From: Chondrus crispus
Taxonomy: Eukaryota; Rhodophyta; Florideophyceae; Gigartinales; Gigartinaceae
NCBI RefSeq assembly: GCF_000350225.1
Contig: NW_005178734.1
Span: 535,266 to 599,265 of the forward strand
DNA length: 64,000 bases
Reading direction: 5' to 3'
Shown: positions 47,287-58,100 of the stretch, one piece after another
Layout: the number at the start of each line of letters is the position of its first letter
Position numbering within the stretch: the stretch's first letter is position 1
Translations under genes and position numbers: made by a program
The notes under the pieces: generated by a model
The model's database searches: none
Told to the model about the DNA's origin: nothing
Seen by the model: the letters and a program-made list of their open reading frames with translations, nothing else

Positions 47287-47673
47287 CTGTGACGGTTTCG
47301 ACCAGGTTTGCCACTGGAAGTGGGGCTGCAGTGAAGTTTGGCATGGACCTCGGCATTAACCAGACTTCAGCAAGCTTACTGCTCTACAGACGAAAGAAGG
47401 TCTTTTGTTACATTTGGCGATGCATACGGTTGTGCCGTTAATATTAAAGCTTGGTTCAATGAATAGAAACGGGAAGAATGAGATGCTCTTAATCGCATTT
47501 TGATGTGATACCGCACGAAAAAAGCTCAATGGATGGCTGTCATTAAGGGCAACCATGTCATACCCTATTCGGTAATTTCAAATTGAGATTTCAGAACCTA
47601 AATTCTGCTATTGACACGTGCCCATGAAAATGTAACTGATTTTCACTCAGATGCCCTGCTCGAACTCAGAAAA

Positions 47674-47703
47674 GGCGGTAGTTTGATATATCAAACTACC
47701 GCC
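47674..47703. repeat. 30-bp perfect palindrome
   Basis: Half-site GGCGGTAGTTTGATA followed directly by its reverse complement, with no loop. It borders the 102-bp repeat array. Confidence 0.85.
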
Positions 47704-47754
47704 TACTGCATGTATAGTTCCAGGACCAGATCCAACTCTCTGCACGCCCCTCGT

Positions 47755-48037
47755 CCGCAGTCCTGACCCACTACACATCTTCTTTTCTGGCAGTTTCATT
47801 TCCGCGAGTTGCGTGTTCGGTTGAAATCTCATGCACAGTAAGTGACACCACTTCTGCCACAATCCTGACCCACCGCGCATCCTCTTTTCTGACAGTTTCA
47901 TTTCCGCGAGTTGCGTGTTCGGTTGAAATCTCATGCCCAGTAAGTGACGCCACTTCTGCCACAATCCTGACCAACCGCGCATCCTCTTTTCTGACAGTTT
48001 CATTTCCGCGAGTTGCGTGTTCGGTTGAAATCTCATG
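47755..48037. repeat. 102-bp tandem repeat, about 2.8 copies
   Basis: Units share CAGTTTCATTTCCGCGAGTT and CCACTTCTGCCACAATCCTG. Equivalent bases lie at 47779, 47881 and 47983, giving a period of exactly 102 bp. Each unit is open on the minus strand, but the product is only a repeat shadow. Confidence 0.85.
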
Positions 48038-48906
48038 TGGAGACACGAGTGCGCTGCACACGTTGGGTAAGTGAGCGCTTTCTCTAGGCAATACCGTTTT
48101 GCGATTAGCTACAAAGCTTTAACGTACGTTCGCACATTCTCTATCACATTGAAAGTGTCGAAGAACTGTTCTGACCAATCCTCACAGCGTTCCTTGTCTC
48201 ACTGCAGGTCAACCCGCCCATCGTCTAACTCAGGATCAAGTAAGCCATCAGTACATGTACTGTGACCGTAACTGACCTCTCCTGTTATGTTTCTTGGCGT
48301 TGATTATTGTATTTAACGGAAGCCGAATGAACCACTGCCGCGGTATTTCGGTATTTGGACGGGGTAGATGTAGTGTATGTAGCCGTAACAATACTCTTTG
48401 GTTGCTACAAATAAATGTGATGTGAACGCCGCTAGAACTGGTATCGGTTTCATCCTTCGGGATGGGACCGTTTCTGGACCAGCGGGGTGACATCACCTTT
48501 GCAAGAAAGCAACATTTCATTGACTGAGAGTAAGTCGCGGCATTAAGTCTAGTGCTGCATTGGGGCTGCGAATGGACACATGTTGTCATTGCCCTGGAGC
48601 AGCAAAACATAGTCGTCGGTAGCTGTGCAGATGCAGCGATGATCACCGTCTCATCACTACCTCAATGTAACAAAGTTTGGCCCTGCAAGACCTACTCCGT
48701 GTGCAGCTCCAGCCAGTCATCTACCGCCACGGGCCAGGTAGAGCCGCTGTGCCATAACGATACTGCTTTCTAGCCAATGGCGTCATTGGTAAAAAATGTG
48801 CAAAATCGCGACATGAAATCAGCAAGCGTTGCTACATTTATGACACATTTTTTGCTGGCACGGACCAAAATATTTAAGCAGATCTTTTATTGCCTCAGAT
48901 ACGCTG

Positions 48907-48922
48907 ATTTGACCTTCCTGTG
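48907..48922 (-). repeat. Terminal inverted repeat, right
   Basis: ATTTGACCTTCCTGTG, the exact reverse complement of 29692-29707, followed by the duplicated TA at 48923-48924. Confidence 0.93.
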
Positions 48923-50972
48923 TACGCCCGTACGTCGAGGGCACGAAGTTCACCGTCCGAACGGATCACGACGCCCTGAGGTGGCTCATGTCCCTGACCG
49001 AGAGCTCCGGAAGACTCACCCGGTGGCGGCTACGTCTGGCTGAATACGATTTCACCATTCAGTACCGCCCCGGGCGCGTGCACCAGGTCCCGGACGCCCT
49101 GTCACGCCTCGTATCACCAAGGGTCGCCGACGATACTCGCCCGGCTGTCGAGGTGGACGACGACATCCCCACCTACGACACGGGCACGACCGTTCGTGAT
49201 GTCTCGGATGAGCTCCGTACCAGGTATGCACCGCGAGATGTGACCACGAGGCCGACCAGGTCTTCGTGACGACAAGGACCCGAACGAAATCCCGAAGGAA
49301 TTTGCGCGCCCGAGCGCGCGACGAGCCGAGGGGCAACGACGAAGCCCCCGATCTAGAAGAACCCGACGCCTTCTGGGCAGAGAACGAAGAGTTCGACGCC
49401 GTGGACCTCGAACGCATCCAAGACTTCGAAGCCGGTACGTTGGGTTCCCAGGTCGCCCCTCGGCAGGAGGACCTGCCGGCCCCTCTTACGATAGAGGAGA
49501 TAGCTGAGGAACAACGCGTGGACGACTTCTGCCAAACGGTATTGGCACGACAGTCATAGTCCCGGGACTCCGCGTTCTTCGAGGACCACCAAGGGGTGCT
49601 CAAACGGAGACACCCCTTCGACCCTGATATCGTACAGGTGGTGGTCCCTCGGACTCTATGGGCCCGGTTGCTGCGGCTCTGCCATAACCCGGCCATCGCC
49701 GGGAATCCGGGGCAGAACTGCATGTACTACGCGCTCCGTCGCGAGTACTACTGGCCACACTTGGCCGCGGACGTCGCGTCGACCGTACGAGGTTGTTGAA
49801 CCTGTGCAATGAACCGCGTCAAGCTTCGGAAACACCTAAACCGATTGAGGTTGTTTCTGGCGACGCGGCCGTTGGAGAGCCTCGCGATCGATATACTGGG
49901 GCTGCTCCCAAAGACCAAGGCAGGGAAACGATTCCTCCTGGTAATCACCGACCGCTTTACGAAGTTAACGCAGGTCGTTGCACTGCCAACGGTAACCGCA
50001 TACACCGTCGCAGTGGCGTTTTGCGAAGCGTGGGTCTTTAAGTACGGCGTCCCACGCTCGCTACTATCGGGTAACGGACCGCAGTTCAACGCAAAGTTCT
50101 TCCAAAGCACATGCCGGGTGCTGGGAATTACGAACCTTTATACATCGGCGTACCACCCGCAGACAAACGGGCAGGTGGAACGCTATAACCGCACGATTGC
50201 GTCGATGCTCGGCAACTACGTGAAAGAGCATCAAGACGACTGGGACGTGTACGTGGGACCGTTAACGTACGCATATAATTCCCACGTACACCGAACCACG
50301 CGAACGACTCCGTTTGAGCTCGTGCTCAGCAGGCCCCCACCGGAGTTTTCCCTTCGACGAACCGGCGGGGACGCGCCCCCTGCCGATAGGGGAACGGAAC
50401 GTGCGGAGTTCCTGAAGACCCTGGACGCGATCATCCAGAAGGCCTACGGGAGCTTGCGGCCTACGCAAGCCCGCTACAAACGCGACTTCGACAAGCGCGT
50501 CCGAAGGATCAACACAAGTCTCGAACCAGGTAATTTCGTCTACCTGAACCCCACCGATGGGGGTAAGACGACGAACAAGCTGGCGTCGCCGGCCGTGGGG
50601 CCGTACCGCGTCCTCGCCAACGATTGTCAGACTATCACAAACGATCGTGATGGCGTCACCGAGCGCGTCTCCTCGGACCGCTGCGTGTACGCACCCCCGC
50701 CGGTGGACGCAACACGGGTGAGCACGACGACCCCGGGTGACCTGGCCGACAAGGTCACCGAGGGGACACAGTACGCCGTAGAGAGGCTACTCAAGCATCG
50801 AGAGATGTAAGACGGAACTACGGAGTTCTTCATCAAGTGGGAGGGCTACGACCAACCCACTTGGACCGCGCGCACCCACATTCCCGAAGGATTGGTGTCT
50901 TGATACGCGCTGCGTCTTCGGAGACGCACGGGGAGGGACCTCAACCCCGAAGTGAACGCTGACGTTCACTCT
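48923..50972 (+). pseudogene. pol: Gypsy-B piece 3: RNase H, integrase and chromodomain
   Basis: Picks up RNase H where 29691 stopped (YVEGTKFTVRTDHDALRWLM), then an acidic linker, the integrase zinc-binding domain at about 49680-49810, the integrase core at about 49870-50340 (DRFTKL, YHPQTNGQVERYNR) and a chromodomain at about 50770-50910. It aligns along its length with Gypsy-A 16790-18830, clearly related but diverged. It is broken in several places. Confidence 0.92.
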
Positions 50973-50985
50973 TAAGGGGGGGCCC
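50951..50985 (+). repeat. First polypurine-tract block of Gypsy-B, right after pol
   Basis: GTGAACGCTGACGTTCACTC then TTAAGGGGGGGCCC. It is repeated at about 60052-60085 before the 3' LTR, the same arrangement as in Gypsy-A. Confidence 0.7.
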
Positions 50986-52980
50986 TCGACCGCTCAGTTC
51001 GGATAAATTAACCCCTCGCGATTCGAAGGTGTAGGGGGCATACGAAAGGACAAGACGAGGTTCGCCGACAAACAAAAATAAATCGTAAGAAGTCAGGACG
51101 ACGTAGGGACATCGCGAGTCGACTCGTCACGACCCGCCATCATCGACGAGAGGCGGATCGTGAGACAGGGCGTACAGTGTCACGAACAGTAGCCCTGGGA
51201 CGTGAAGTGAAAGGAGGGAGGACACGACCTCCCAACGAACACGACGACATGCGCCGGTGCGGCTATACTCGCGAAGCCGTGGCAGTTCCGTCGTGTGCAA
51301 ACAGAGTACAGCGCACCGATTGCGAACAGGGGAGAGCATCAAGCCGAAGTGAGGAACGCTTCCGGAACGCGTGAGGCATTGGCCTCGGACAGTCCGTACT
51401 GCCCGAGAGGGGACGACCCCTGAGGTAATCGATGAGGCGAGGAGCGACTGCACTGCGCTCGTTTTGTGCTTGCGCGCATAGGCAGTGACAAATACAATAG
51501 GATCTGAGAGCCGATGTGCGAACGGAGGGGCAGCTGTCTGCCCGTGCCTCGAAAGCGGACGACGCCACCAAACCGCCGCCACCTCCCTAAAAATACGAAA
51601 ATATTGAACGGTGGGAAATTACGCCGGATGGCGGACAGCACGTGCATTACGAGTGCCTACAAGGCGCGCGGGCCATAAACAATCAACGTTCGGTCGACAC
51701 ACGCCACCGTACACAATCTGGAACGGTCGGTGTGATGTGCTCGCATCATCTCCGCCGCCAAGAGGCAGGACGCTCGTGCACGCCGACCCGCATTCGAGCG
51801 CGTCGTCGCATACCTACAAATCCTACGCTCGTCCACGCCACATACCCGCACACATCCATAACGGGACGAGGTGCGCGCAATCTCACGGCCAATCGTCCTG
51901 TCCCGCGTACACGCCACCTTCGACTCCGTCCTGAGCGCGTGTACCCTACCGAAGTACGCATCCAGGCGTCCAGCCGCTCGAGTCGTCCATATCACTAACC
52001 TCGCCCTCGGAGGGTAATTCCGCAAAGACTCGCCACGCGAATTGTGGCGCAGACGTGCGGGACACCATTCGTTCGTTAGGCCGGACCGCCCCACGCGGAG
52101 CTGTGCACTACCACGCCAGCGCGCATGTAGGGGCGCTCCCGGCCGCACACGGCGACGTTTAGCTGGCACACCTCCCGTGGAAGAGAATCCGTTCGCATTC
52201 GACACGACGGAAAATAACGAGTGCCGAAATCGCGACTCCTGGCTGCCCGCGTAATCGGGTAGGAGGACACTGTCGCTGCCCCTCGAAGAGTCCCGCGACT
52301 CATTCGCGATGGATAGTCTACGCGGAGCGAGGCGTCACTCCGTTGACATAACGCCGATCCGAAGGCCAGCGCGAGGCACCACGTCGGTAGGTAGCCCCGA
52401 CCGCTCCTCGAGAGGGAGCCCCTTTTCGTGGCCCGAGGAGACTACCTGAGCCAACGCACTCGTACGGCCGTTTCCATGACCGCCGAAACGCGCGCGATCG
52501 AACTGTGTGTGGACGCGAGCGGAGGCGCCCCAGCTCTCGCCGTCAGCGGAGGAGTGCCCCGGCGTTCGCCAGCGCGCGGAAGCCCGACGTCCCTGGCGCA
52601 GAGAAGAACGACGTCGACTGACGACGCGTTCGAGGGGCGGTGGCGAGGTGGAAGCATGAAGCCGTGCGGAGGAAGTGAGAGCGAGTCCAATTGGACATCA
52701 AGGAGGGACGAACCCGCAACTGTAACGCACCGGCCCGTCCCTGTTACAAGAGGCTCACGACGCCGACCGGAAGCGGGGGACGACGCAACCAATGGGAGCT
52801 CGTCAAACCAAGTACATCGGAAATTGCCGACGCCAGCTCCCTTGGGGCAGTGACGACAAACCCGACCAATAGGAGCTCGCCAAATCCCCATCTCTTCGCC
52901 GCACAGTCCGCCGGAGGGACAGAGGAGCATTCCTCCCCGAAGAAGGAAGCACCTACCGCACGTCGGACGAGCCGGCAGAG
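50986..52980. other. Gypsy-B spacer between pol and the hAT insertion
   Basis: GC-rich, only short open frames, no recognisable product. It corresponds to the Gypsy-A spacer. Near its end it carries the conserved CCAAT pair (about 52785-52807 and 52861-52884, 77 bp apart). Confidence 0.5.
52785..52884 (+). promoter_or_regulatory. Paired CCAAT-type motifs of Gypsy-B
   Basis: CAACCAATGGGAGCTCGTCA and CGACCAATAGGAGCTCGCCA, spaced 77 bp against 76 bp in Gypsy-A. The sequence between the two copies is not conserved, so the motif itself appears to be kept. Confidence 0.5.
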
Positions 52981-52988
52981 TCTATACC
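52981..52988. repeat. 8-bp target duplication TCTATACC (left) of the hAT element
   Basis: TCTATACC recurs at 57586-57593. Eight base pairs is the hallmark of hAT insertion. Confidence 0.85.
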
Positions 52989-53300
52989 AATGGTGCACGG
53001 ATATCCATAAAGCCGAGGATATCCGCGGATAGGACGGATACGGATAACCGTAAATCCCTAACCGTGCTTTGAGACAACACCACGGATTTATCCGCGGTTT
53101 ACGGATTTGTTATAGATGTATACGGATAATATCCATAATCCGTGCTTTCTAATACATTATTACGGTTTTCTTTTTAAAATCCGTGTATTATATTTACAAC
53201 AACAGATATCCAAACCGTATCCAACCATTTTAGGCCGGTGTCCCACGGATTGTAGGGCGGGAATGCCTGGTAATCGTATCCAATCTGCTGCCGTATTTAT
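52989..53300. repeat. Left subterminal repeats of the hAT element
   Basis: Repeated words such as GATATCC, GCGGAT, ACGGATAA and AATCCGTG in both orientations, with no gene. Confidence 0.65.
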
Positions 53301-53867
53301 CATATTATTTGTTACAAACAATGCTGTTATAGCACACAGTCAACACGTCGGCGCCGAATGTTTTCGACTGTGGACGTGCCGCGCCCTGTCCAACCAGGGC
53401 CACTTTCTCTGTCAGCAGAGGCCCAAGTTCGCCGCCTTCCTCCTACCACGAGTGCAAAAAAATTCTGCCTGCTAAGACATCGCCCCACCATGCCACGACG
53501 TTGAAGCCTCGAATCTCGGGTCCCCTCATTGTTACTCCTCACACAATTGCCCCTTCCAATTCACCTCTCCCCACCCCTCACAGCTGCCCCCCACCCACCC
53601 TCCCAGAATCAAAACCTATACATATGACCTCCACCCTCCTCGCCTTTCCCACGCACGCGCACTCCTTTCGCCCCCACCTCCGTCCCCTTCATCTCCTCCC
53701 CCCCTCCATGGGGCTCTCCTTGCCCATCCCGCCCGTTCACCTCGATTCCTTCTTCAACTCTCCCAGCCCCCCTCCGCGCCAGAAGTCCACGTCGCCCTCG
53801 CAGCTGACGCCCCTTCTCCATCCCATCGTCGATCTGCGTAAATGACAGACGAAACTAGGTGTAAAAG
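53301..53867. other. hAT left interior, pyrimidine-rich stretch
   Basis: Strongly C- and T-rich on the plus strand at 53530-53830, with only low-complexity open frames. It may be intronic or leader sequence carried in with the neighbouring captured exons; nothing more can be said. Confidence 0.35.
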
Positions 53868-54420
53868 TCACCTAAGAAAAATTCGGCACACCCCCGTATG
53901 AGCCTGAAGCCAGGTGTTAGCTCTTTTTGACTCAACTCGCCACGCGGCCAACGACTGCTCTGTGCGTCCGTCTGGTGCGGGCGGTCGGATGCGCAGGGTC
54001 TTATCTGTGATCTTTGCGAACGGGGAGTGCGTCAGCGGGACGGTGACGGCGCTTTTGGTCGGGGCGCGCCACTTTAACGATGCCGGGAACTCACAGGTCT
54101 TGATACCGCGGATGCCCCATAACTGGTACATGGCGGGCTTTTTGCACAAGGTCATGTGCAGTAGCAGGAGGTCTGGGTCGTCGGAGTGCGAGATGAAGCT
54201 GTAGAAGAGGAAGTCCCCGAGAGGACGAGCTCGCCGTCCGCGGCGGGGCCCGGCATCTCGTCGAAACGGCGGCAAGCAATGATGAGCGAGTGGTCCTCCA
54301 TCGGATGGAAGACCACTCGCCCATCATTTCGTGGATGGAGTCAATCCACGCAAACTCGATGATCTCCAGGTTAGGGACGCGCAGGTCAACGGCGAATTTA
54401 TTGAGGGCAATCCTGTCAAG
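53868..54420 (-). pseudogene. Captured host-like coding fragment, unrecognised
   Basis: On the minus strand the pieces KFAVDLRVPNLEIIEFAWID (about 54330-54400), MEDHSLIIACRRFDEMPG (about 54245-54300) and DFLFYSFISHSDDPDLLLLH with the following ASLKWRAPTKSAV (about 53900-54210) look like real protein rather than random frame. They do not share one uninterrupted frame. Composition is GC-rich, unlike the transposase. No transposon family uses such a protein, so a captured host gene fragment is inferred. Confidence 0.4.
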
Positions 54421-54689
54421 ATTGTCTCATATCTATGGAGAATTGGGCTCATTGTCGCCTCCCCCTTCTAGTCTGGATGGAAAAGGGATGGATGGGAACG
54501 GGACAGCGCAAAGGGGTGGGAAAAAGATCTACTGCAAGGTGGAGGGCAGCGGGCCGGCGCAGGGGGGCCTGCGCGGACTGGGTGCTCAAAAACAAGGACT
54601 GCGGCGGTGGGGTGTAGGAGGAAAGGGAAAGGAAGGGGGAGATGAAAAGGGAGTGGGGGTTGGGAGGGGACTCGGATGCCCTGCAGGGT

Positions 54690-54955
54690 CTCGTTGATCT
54701 CTTCGGGGTTCTGCTGCAGGCTCTGGATATCGTCTTTAAGGGCCTTCATCTGCTTCTCGTTGGCGACGTTAAAGCTGGCGTCCTCTAGGGCGTCGAGCTG
54801 GCTCTGGCTGACGACGACCCTCGTCTCGTAGCTTGCGATCTTCTGCTTTAGGCGGGTGGCGTTGAGCATGTGGGCCTTGGCGACGTTGATGTTCTTGTCG
54901 TTGCGGGCCTTGATGGCGAGCCGGGCCTCGCCGCGGCGTTCCTCCTCGAAGCCCT
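54690..54955 (-). pseudogene. Captured SNF7/CHMP-like (ESCRT-III) exon fragment
   Basis: The minus strand reads ARLAIKARNDKNINVAKAHM, LNATRLKQKIASYETRV, SQSQLDALEDASFNV and NEKQMKALKDDIQSL: a charged two-helix pattern with A-R-x-A-I-K-x-R-N-D-K-x-x-A, as in SNF7 domains of ESCRT-III subunits that remodel membranes. It is about 85 residues, less than half a normal subunit. A TAG dinucleotide-type acceptor lies just upstream and C-rich tracts resembling intron ends lie downstream (54545-54690), so this looks like one exon of a host gene picked up by the hAT element. The family call rests on pattern only. Confidence 0.5.
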
Positions 54956-55058
54956 ACCCCTTAAACAAGGAAGCTATGTGCCTCCGCCCGTGTGCCACTC
55001 GCTGCAGACGAAACATGTAGAGATAAAGTTTGATGCGTGTAAGACTTTTATTCTGGCA

Positions 55059-57300
55059 TCAATCCGACTCAACTTCAGACACTTCCCCTTCCATATTTGC
55101 CTCTGCATTAGCGAGTGCTGGTAAAGTAGAGGTTGGTGTGAAGGTTGAGGATGGTTCAGTATGCATATGTAACTCGTAGTTCTCATGTATCTGCATGAAA
55201 TTATCTAGATTTTCCGTCTTGATACGCGATCTCCGTTGGTTAGCTATAATGGCAGCAACAGAGAAGGAACGTTCGTTGTCCACCTGCGATCCCGGAATAG
55301 CAAGAAACGCGGTTGCCAAAATAAATACATGAGGATAAATGTCCCTCTTCCTACCAAACCATCCCATGGCATCCCCGAACGAATTATCCCCATCGTATTT
55401 GTCTGTATTAAATCGCATTAGTTCAGACTTCATCATTTTCTTGACGTCTTCATCGGGCTTGTCTACTCCACTTGCGCTGAAAAAAGGGTTGATAGAATCC
55501 GTACCTTCAGTCCCGTCGGCATCAGGAACGTCGAGCTCACCCCCTCTCGACTTCGTCTCCTCATTAAAGATCGCGACTAAGTAATCTACAATGGTAACGT
55601 CGTACGTAGCGATCAACGCTTTTCCATGTGCAACACTCATGCTCGAGAGAACAATTTGCAGACACTTGAATCGAGGGTCGAGCATTAATGCTATCATAAA
55701 GTGCCCACGAGATAAACAATTCTGCGAGATACGATCCTCCTCGAAAAAGGCGCGGAGGTATTTCTTCAAAGTCTTCGAAACATCCTCACTAACTCTCTTT
55801 GCCCATGTGTGCAGCTCACCCTCCAACACTGACTCCTCCTCCTGTTGCAACATAACTCCAGCACCCTCTTCGTAATTAACTTTGTATGAATCTAGAAGTG
55901 TAAAGCAAAGGGCAATTGCGTCGGACAAACCCCATTTCCGTGATCTTTGGTTTTGTACACATGCCTTTATGATAGGCCCCATGTGCTCCGTCGCCGCCTT
56001 CACAACCGCCCAATCTGCGTTTGATGGGTCTCGGTGGCTGTTGCTGTAATTATTGGGATCGGCATAGCAGGCATGTACTGCTTCACGATAAGCAAGCATT
56101 TGGCTAAACATAATAAATACAGAACCGAAGCGTGTCTTAACCGGAGTATAGAGCTGAACAGGGCGAAGACCTACCTTTTGACAGGCTGCATGCCACATCT
56201 GAATTCCTTTGCCAGACTTTTTAGTCCAGGTAATAGCGAGCTGTAGTTTCTTTTGGACTTGTCTCAGATTGACGACATCGAAACTACTGCAGTGGCGCTT
56301 CTGATAGAGCTCGACGGCAGATTGAACTCATTATGTGTGCCCAACAATCAGCCTTATAGACACAGTATATGTCGAGGGCTCCACAACAAACGATCCCTTG
56401 CAGTTCTCGTGAACATGTATTCAAGTTAGCTCCACCATCCGTTACGTATGCCACAATCTTGTCTTTGATGTTGAACTCGTCGAGAACATCCGTGAGATGC
56501 GGGGCTATCTGAGATCCAGAAGTCGAATCCATCTTGATCATTCGCAGGTAGCAAGTACGTCGCTGTAAGGAATCATCAATCCAATAGGCGATAACCGAGA
56601 AAATGTCTTGGCAGCCGCGGGGCATCCAGAGGTCAAAAGAGATGGAAACAAATCTTGCACTCCTGAGGCCGGCGACTACAGAATCTTTAGTCTGCTTGGC
56701 CAAGGCCGGGAGCATGACCTCTGTAAACGTTTTACGGGAAGGGAGAGAAAGACGAGGATCAATGTCACCCAAAAGCTTCCTCATCCACACACAGTCAACT
56801 ATTGAAAACGGTCGGAGAGACTTGCAGCAAACTAATATCATGTTGCGGATCAGATTCTTCTGCATATCACTTGTTACTGCATAAGGAGTAGTCTTGAAAT
56901 GAATTCGAAGATCACTTATCTTCTTCTTCTTCTTCGGACGGATCGCATTGTTTCCATGCAGATTAGCGACATATGCCGCATACAGGGATTTGTGGTTTAC
57001 ATTACCGTGATTGATAATAGAGGAACTTTCATTCTTCCTTTTATACGCCATCTTCGTTTTGCGTAGGGAGCAGCACAATGCGACAGAATCTGCAGTCATG
57101 TCCACCGCCGTATCGTAAAAGGCCCAGATTGGTGCTTTCTTTGTGCCAGCAGATCCGTCGAGCCATGCAGTTGCATTCGCAAATAATGCGTCATGGCCAG
57201 GGGGAGCCTCCGAAGAAATGTTTGTGCTCGTTTCCATGCTCTCTGATGAGGGGATTAGGGACCCCTTCCTGTGGCGTCGGTAATGCCTCCACTCGAGCAC
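55059..57300 (-). CDS. hAT transposase
   Basis: Read right to left. Residues from 57300 include ARFVSISFDLWMP (the D of the catalytic triad region) and KIVAYVTDGGANLNTCSREL (second Asp, as in hAT V-T-D-x-A-x-N), then LDPRFKCLQIVLSS and the C-terminal dimerisation region GSQVDNERSFSVAAIIANQ with NLDNFMQIHENY. This is the hAT order for an Ac-like RNase H-fold transposase, which cuts at element ends through hairpins. The frame changes near 56285-56295, either a frameshift or a short unspliced intron, and the stretch between reads SFDVVNLRQVQKKL in the second frame. Total about 740 residues, normal for hAT. Confidence 0.85.
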
Positions 57301-57585
57301 CGCTCCCTGTATATTATTGGTTTAGACTGTTTTCGTGGATTGTGTGTGCAATTTTTGGGGTTTGGGCGGATAATCTGACAATCCGTGTTTCAAAAATCTG
57401 CCAATACGGATAATCCGGGAAACCGCTTGACGTGCTATGCAATCAACGGTTTTTTTGGGAAACCGTATCCATTTTCGAAATTGTAATATCGCGGATATCC
57501 TAAAACCGCTCGAGTCCAAAATGACCCAGGGATAGCATTTATCTATCCATGGATAGTGTCCAAAGGGGTATCTGCGCACCATTGG
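57301..57585. repeat. Right subterminal region and promoter side of the hAT element
   Basis: No gene. It carries subterminal words GCGGATAATC, AATCCGTG, ACGGATAATCC and GCGGATATCC. It lies upstream of the transposase start and probably includes its promoter. Confidence 0.6.
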
Positions 57586-57593
57586 TCTATACC
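57586..57593. repeat. 8-bp target duplication TCTATACC (right) of the hAT element
   Basis: Right-hand partner of 52981-52988. Confidence 0.85.
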
Positions 57594-58100
57594 ACCTCGG
57601 CGCAATGGACCGCAAAAGGTTGAGACGCGTCGACGTAAGGGGCCGTCGGCGAAGGGGGAAAATAAAACGCGCGGTACGACGCGATCAGACGAACGGCAGG
57701 GTCTACGTCCACCGTGGGGCACCTTGACGCGTCCCCTCGCGAGCTGTTTGGCTCCCGCGAAGCCGTCTCACACGAACGATATATCGCCGCCTCCACCCGC
57801 CGACGGGGGTGAGCGCGCGGACGGTTGCAAGCCCCCAGGGGAACGGGTATGTAGGGAAAGAATAACCAAGCAAAGGATCAAGGGGAGGTCCATTTATCGT
57901 ACCGAAGGGAAAGAGGGACCTGTTTCTACTAGCCGGGCAGCGTCAACGACCAGCTTCCTCGCCTATCTCCGTGTTGTCGGGGTCGTACGACGACGTCGGG
58001 CAGTAACTGGGGTGACGTGGCGGGGTTGCCCTTACCTCCGCAAGGGACGGCATCGCAATGGCGGAGTAGCGAGCCTCGCCGAGGTGGCCCTCACCACCAC
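57594..58100. other. Gypsy-B spacer right of the hAT element
   Basis: About 500 bp, GC-rich, continuing the Gypsy-B 3' region. It includes an AAAATAAAA run at 57659-57667 at the position of the Gypsy-A internal TATA-like box. A plus-strand open frame extends through it into the antisense gene but shows no recognisable product. Confidence 0.4.

Larger units (their letters stand above)
47287..48906. other. Right-end non-coding region of the large transposon
   Basis: About 1.6 kb without a convincing gene. It likely holds the transposase promoter next to 47286. It contains a 30-bp perfect palindrome, an array of 102-bp repeats, and near the end a CCAATGGCGTCATTGG dyad (about 48775-48790) and the subterminal words shared with the left end. 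Confidence 0.55.
29692..48922. mobile_element. 19.2-kb cargo-bearing DNA transposon (CMC/KDZ-type), nested in Gypsy-B
   Basis: The ends are a perfect 16-bp inverted repeat, CACAGGAAGGTCAAAT, and the insertion duplicated TA (29690-29691 and 48923-48924); removing it restores Gypsy-B RNase H. It carries five genes: an unknown (plus), an unknown (minus), a ParB-like/dioxygenase gene (minus), a DNA methyltransferase/SET gene (plus) and a DDE transposase (minus). Base composition is clearly more AT-rich than the surrounding Gypsy sequence. Short 2-bp duplications at TA and CAC-starting ends fit the CACTA/Mirage/Plavaka clan. Ordinary members are 4-15 kb, so this is a very large one. The genes carry in-frame stops and a few frameshifts, so this copy is probably not autonomous. 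Confidence 0.9.
52989..57585 (-). mobile_element. hAT transposon (4.6 kb) nested in Gypsy-B
   Basis: Flanked by TCTATACC, with ends AATGGTGC and GCACCATTGG as an imperfect inverted repeat. If the CC of the flank is counted in, both ends read CCAATGGTGC and the duplication would be only 6 bp. Both ends are packed with a subterminal motif around CGGATA / TATCCG (many copies in 53000-53250 and 57360-57560), the usual hAT transposase-binding pattern. The transposase is in the right half on the minus strand; the left half holds captured sequence. Confidence 0.88.

Noticed and set aside
47647-48091. Minus-strand frames over the 102-bp repeats as a repeat protein
   Set aside because: Period 102 is a multiple of three, so any open unit repeats itself; there is no start context or neighbouring support.
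29692-48922. The large element as a Polinton or other virus-like element
   Set aside because: No protein-primed polymerase, capsid, packaging ATPase or integrase is visible; the transposase and TA duplication fit a CACTA/KDZ-clan DNA transposon.
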